In this document: positions 6,060-6,952 of the stretch, one piece after another
How the letters are laid out: every line of letters begins with the position of its first letter
Position numbering within the stretch: position 1 is the first letter of the stretch
Assembly: GCA_012515885.1 (NCBI GenBank)
Contig: JAAYXN010000287.1
Span: forward strand, 1-6,952
Length of the DNA: 6,952 nucleotides
Direction: 5' to 3'
Source: Rhodococcus sp. (in: high G+C Gram-positive bacteria)
GTDB lineage: Bacteria; Actinomycetota; Actinomycetes; Mycobacteriales; Mycobacteriaceae
Position numbers and translations under genes: made by a program
The notes under the pieces: generated by a model
The model's input: the letters and a program-made list of their open reading frames with translations, nothing else
The model's database searches: none
Told to the model about the DNA's origin: nothing

Positions 6060-6176
6060 GGGCACAATGTCACGACGTATCCGTCAGATCGAACCAATGT
6101 CACGGCGTCCCCACACACGGTTCGGGCACAATGTCACGACGGTTCCGCTAGATCGAACCAATGTCACATCGTCCCC
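6060..6176. repeat. 64-bp direct repeat with four CAATGTCAC boxes, possible IS-end remnant
   Basis: GGGCACAATGTCACGACG occurs at 6060-6077 and again at 6124-6141, and GATCGAACCAATGTCAC at 6087-6103 and 6151-6167; both pairs are exactly 64 bp apart. Each unit therefore holds two CAATGTCAC boxes (starts 6065, 6095, 6129 and 6159; intervals 30, 34 and 30). The second unit fades after CGTCCCC at 6176. Read on the minus strand, units begin TGTGACATTGG or GTGACATTGG. A cluster of short direct copies like this can be transposase-binding sites at an insertion-sequence end, or sites for a host regulator. No transposase is present. Confidence 0.8.
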
Positions 6177-6260
6177 CGACGGAGAGGACGCACCCGGCGG
6201 CGGATGCACGAACCTCACGGCACCGCACCATGACACACGCACCACGACGCACCCCGCGCA

Positions 6261-6299
6261 CGCAAAAGCCCCGCACCTGCTTGAAGCAGGTGCGGGGCT
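6261..6299 (-). terminator. Rho-independent terminator of tRNA-Ser
   Basis: AGCCCCGCACCTGC (6267-6280) pairs perfectly with 6286-6299 around a 5-base centre. On the minus strand the stem is followed by TTTTGCG. It starts four bases beyond the tRNA CCA end. Confidence 0.92.
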
Positions 6300-6302
6300 C
6301 TA

Positions 6303-6393
6303 TGGCGGTGGCGGAGGGATTTGAACCCTCGGTGGGGGGTTACCCCACACACGCTTTCGAGGCGTGCTCCTTAGGCCGCTCGGACACGCCACC
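6303..6393 (-). tRNA. tRNA-Ser (anticodon CGA), with encoded CCA
   Basis: The 91-base minus-strand gene folds as a class II tRNA. The acceptor stem GGTGGCG pairs with CGCCACC, followed by discriminator G and a templated CCA. The anticodon stem-loop is CACGC-CTCGAAA-GCGTG, with anticodon CGA at 6357-6359 reading UCG serine codons. The long variable arm (GTGGGGTAACCCCCCAC) is the serine hallmark, and the T arm is GAGGG-TTCAAAT-CCCTC. A strong terminator follows at once. Serine tRNA 3' ends are frequent phage and island integration sites, but I see no duplicated tRNA end in this window. Confidence 0.97.
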
Positions 6394-6400
6394 GCCAGCG

Positions 6401-6406
6401 ACTTTA
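6401..6406 (-). promoter_or_regulatory. Candidate -10 element for tRNA-Ser
   Basis: TAAAGT lies seven bases upstream of the mature tRNA 5' end, so transcription would begin close to the mature end. The hexamer 17 bp further upstream (TTCTGC) is a poor -35. A short hairpin CTGCC-CAG-GGCAG (6415-6427) lies in this spacer, within nested arms CCAGCG (6395-6400) and CGCTGG (6433-6438). Confidence 0.35.
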
Positions 6407-6446
6407 CCGGATCACTGCCCTGGGCAGAAATCCGCTGGTAATGCGA

Positions 6447-6635
6447 CTAGAACTTGTCCTTGATGTCGTCGACGGCATCCTTGATTTTTTCACCAGCGTC
6501 CTTGAAACCAGATTTGATCTGGTCGCCCTTACCCTCGTTTTTCAGGTCCTCATCGCCGGTAGCGTCGCCGAAGGCCTCCTTGGCCTTACCGCCCAGATCC
6601 TCAGCCTTGTTCTTGGCCTTGTCTTCGATTCCCAT
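6447..6635 (-). CDS. CsbD-family stress-associated small protein (62 aa)
   Basis: This is a small, very hydrophilic, Lys/Asp/Glu-rich protein of the CsbD family. Members are induced under general or envelope stress in many bacteria, but their molecular role is unknown. The sequence MGIEDKAKNKAEDLGGKAKEAFG followed by TGDEDLKNEGKGDQIK is the characteristic motif, with a helical amphipathic tail (GFKDAGEKIKDAVDDIKDKF). Its 62 residues match the usual size of about 60. The ATG at 6635 is chosen over an upstream in-frame ATG (6704) because GGAGGT lies six bases before it (6642-6647) and homology begins there. It has no cysteine, membrane helix or signal peptide. It lies between tadA and tRNA-Ser on the same strand. 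A 14-bp palindrome 28 bp upstream may mark a control site. No strong terminator separates it from the tRNA. Confidence 0.95.
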   Translation of the reverse strand: MGIEDKAKNKAEDLGGKAKEAFGDATGDEDLKNEGKGDQIKSGFKDAGEKIKDAVDDIKDKF

Positions 6636-6663
6636 TGAGCTACCTCCGTGAGTCTCGTGCGAA

Positions 6664-6677
6664 TGCTCGATCGAGCA
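6664..6677. promoter_or_regulatory. 14-bp perfect palindrome upstream of csbD
   Basis: TGCTCGATCGAGCA is a perfect self-complementary site 28 bp before the csbD ATG. A TTTACA hexamer (6679-6684 on the minus strand) lies just upstream, but I found no good -10 at the right distance. It could be an operator or a small hairpin in the 5' leader. Function is not shown. Confidence 0.5.
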
Positions 6678-6755
6678 CCTGTAAACACCCAAACACGGCA
6701 GCATGGGGCTGCACTACCTTTCTGTAGGGAATCGCAGGAACCTCTAAGCCGCTTC

Positions 6756-6952
6756 TCAGCGACGAGAACGGAAGAAATCTTCCATCAGTTGCGCGCATTG
6801 CGTCTCCAACACCCCGCCGCGTACGTGCGGTCGGTGGCTTAGACGCTGGTCGCGGACAACATCCCAAAGTGAGCCCACCGCACCAGTTTTCGGCTCCCAT
6901 GCACCGAAGACGACGCGGGACACCCGCGCGAGGACAAGGGCGCCAGCGCACA
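6756..6952 (-). CDS. tadA: tRNA-specific adenosine deaminase TadA, C-terminal part only
   Basis: The last 64 codons and stop of the enzyme that converts A34 of tRNA-Arg(ACG) to inosine in the cytoplasm. The fragment opens at CAGALVLARVSRVVFGAWEPK; its first residue is the second zinc-ligand Cys of the PCxxCAGA motif. It continues through KTGAVGSLWDVVRDQRLSHRP and ends LMEDFFRSRR, all typical of TadA. The catalytic HAE and the first Cys lie beyond the right edge. The full protein is usually 150-170 residues, so about 90-100 are missing. A weak hairpin, GCAGC/GCTGC (6698-6712), lies 44 bp past the stop on the way to csbD and may be its terminator. In other Mycobacteriales, as I recall, tadA also sits near a tRNA-Ser gene. 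Confidence 0.95.
   Translation of the reverse strand, partial: CAGALVLARVSRVVFGAWEPKTGAVGSLWDVVRDQRLSHRPHVRGGVLETQCAQLMEDFFRSRR

Larger units (their letters stand above)
5779..6302. other. Gene-free stretch between the DUF1540 gene and tRNA-Ser
   Basis: I find no convincing gene in these 524 bp. The reading frames present lack ribosome binding sites and recognisable families, and overlap one another in repeat sequence. The stretch holds the presumed DUF1540 promoter (not resolved), a 10-bp palindrome CAACTAGTTG (5935-5944), a weak ATGCC/GGCAT hairpin (5963-5976), a 24-base run of pyrimidines (6036-6059), the 64-bp direct repeat (6060-6176) and the tRNA terminator (6261-6299). Confidence 0.75.

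Noticed and set aside
6060..6176. CRISPR array
   Set aside because: The boxes are only 9 bp, the units are two imperfect copies, and the spacers are themselves repeated.
6303..6393. Integrated element attachment site at tRNA-Ser
   Set aside because: The tRNA is intact, and I found no second copy of its 3' end and no integrase in the window.
5997..6463. Plus-strand open frames over the repeat and tRNA
   Set aside because: They run through the 64-bp repeats, a terminator and the tRNA in several overlapping frames, and look like products of the repeats.
6636..6704. Upstream ATG start for the CsbD gene
   Set aside because: The extra 23 residues do not resemble the family, and the strong GGAGGT site sets the start at 6635.
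6636..6755. SigB/SigF-type stress promoter for csbD
   Set aside because: A GGGTGT motif exists, but there is no GTTT-type -35 at the needed distance.
6640..6951. Minus-strand 103-codon frame at the right end
   Set aside because: It overlaps tadA in another frame and has no recognisable similarity; the tadA frame is unmistakable.

Overview
The window is a high-GC chromosomal segment (roughly 60% GC by eye) from an actinomycete, most likely a member of the Mycobacteriales such as Corynebacterium, Rhodococcus or Gordonia. This rests on the protein families (an Rv1273c-like ABC exporter half, an Rv1287-like Rrf2 regulator, an MMPL transporter, DUF7144 and DUF1540 proteins), on apparently leaderless GTG starts, and on the tadA / csbD / tRNA-Ser order. 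The species cannot be fixed from the sequence alone. Every supported gene lies on the minus strand, so transcription runs from right to left.

From right to left: the last 64 codons of tadA (tRNA adenosine deaminase, 6756-6952); a 62-residue CsbD-family protein (6447-6635); tRNA-Ser(CGA) with an encoded CCA end (6303-6393) and a strong terminator (6261-6299); a gene-free stretch of about 520 bp (5779-6302) holding a 64-bp direct repeat built from four CAATGTCAC boxes; a cysteine-rich protein with two DUF1540-type metal-binding motifs (5479-5778); an unusual nested inverted repeat (5397-5478); a four-helix DUF7144-type membrane protein (4986-5396) and a long perfect hairpin after it (4911-4948); a cysteine-free Rrf2 regulator (4400-4873); a TetR regulator (3712-4332); an MMPL/RND transporter (1284-3650) and its terminator (1221-1270); and the first 389 codons of an ABC exporter half-transporter (1-1167), which runs off the left edge.

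The clearest functional unit is tetR-mmpL. The TetR gene lies 61 bp upstream of the transporter, and its apparent leaderless promoter is overlapped by an 18-bp palindrome followed at once by a degenerate second copy. This fits a self-repressing TetR that controls an envelope exporter. The Rrf2 gene has similar promoter geometry and a possible operator of its own. The DUF1540 and DUF7144 genes are joined by an RNA-foldable junction in which 10 nt directly after one stop codon are complementary to 10 nt directly before the next start codon.

I see no complete new defence or mobile system here. The items most worth a second look are the nested junction structure, the tandem TetR operator and the 64-bp repeat next to tRNA-Ser.
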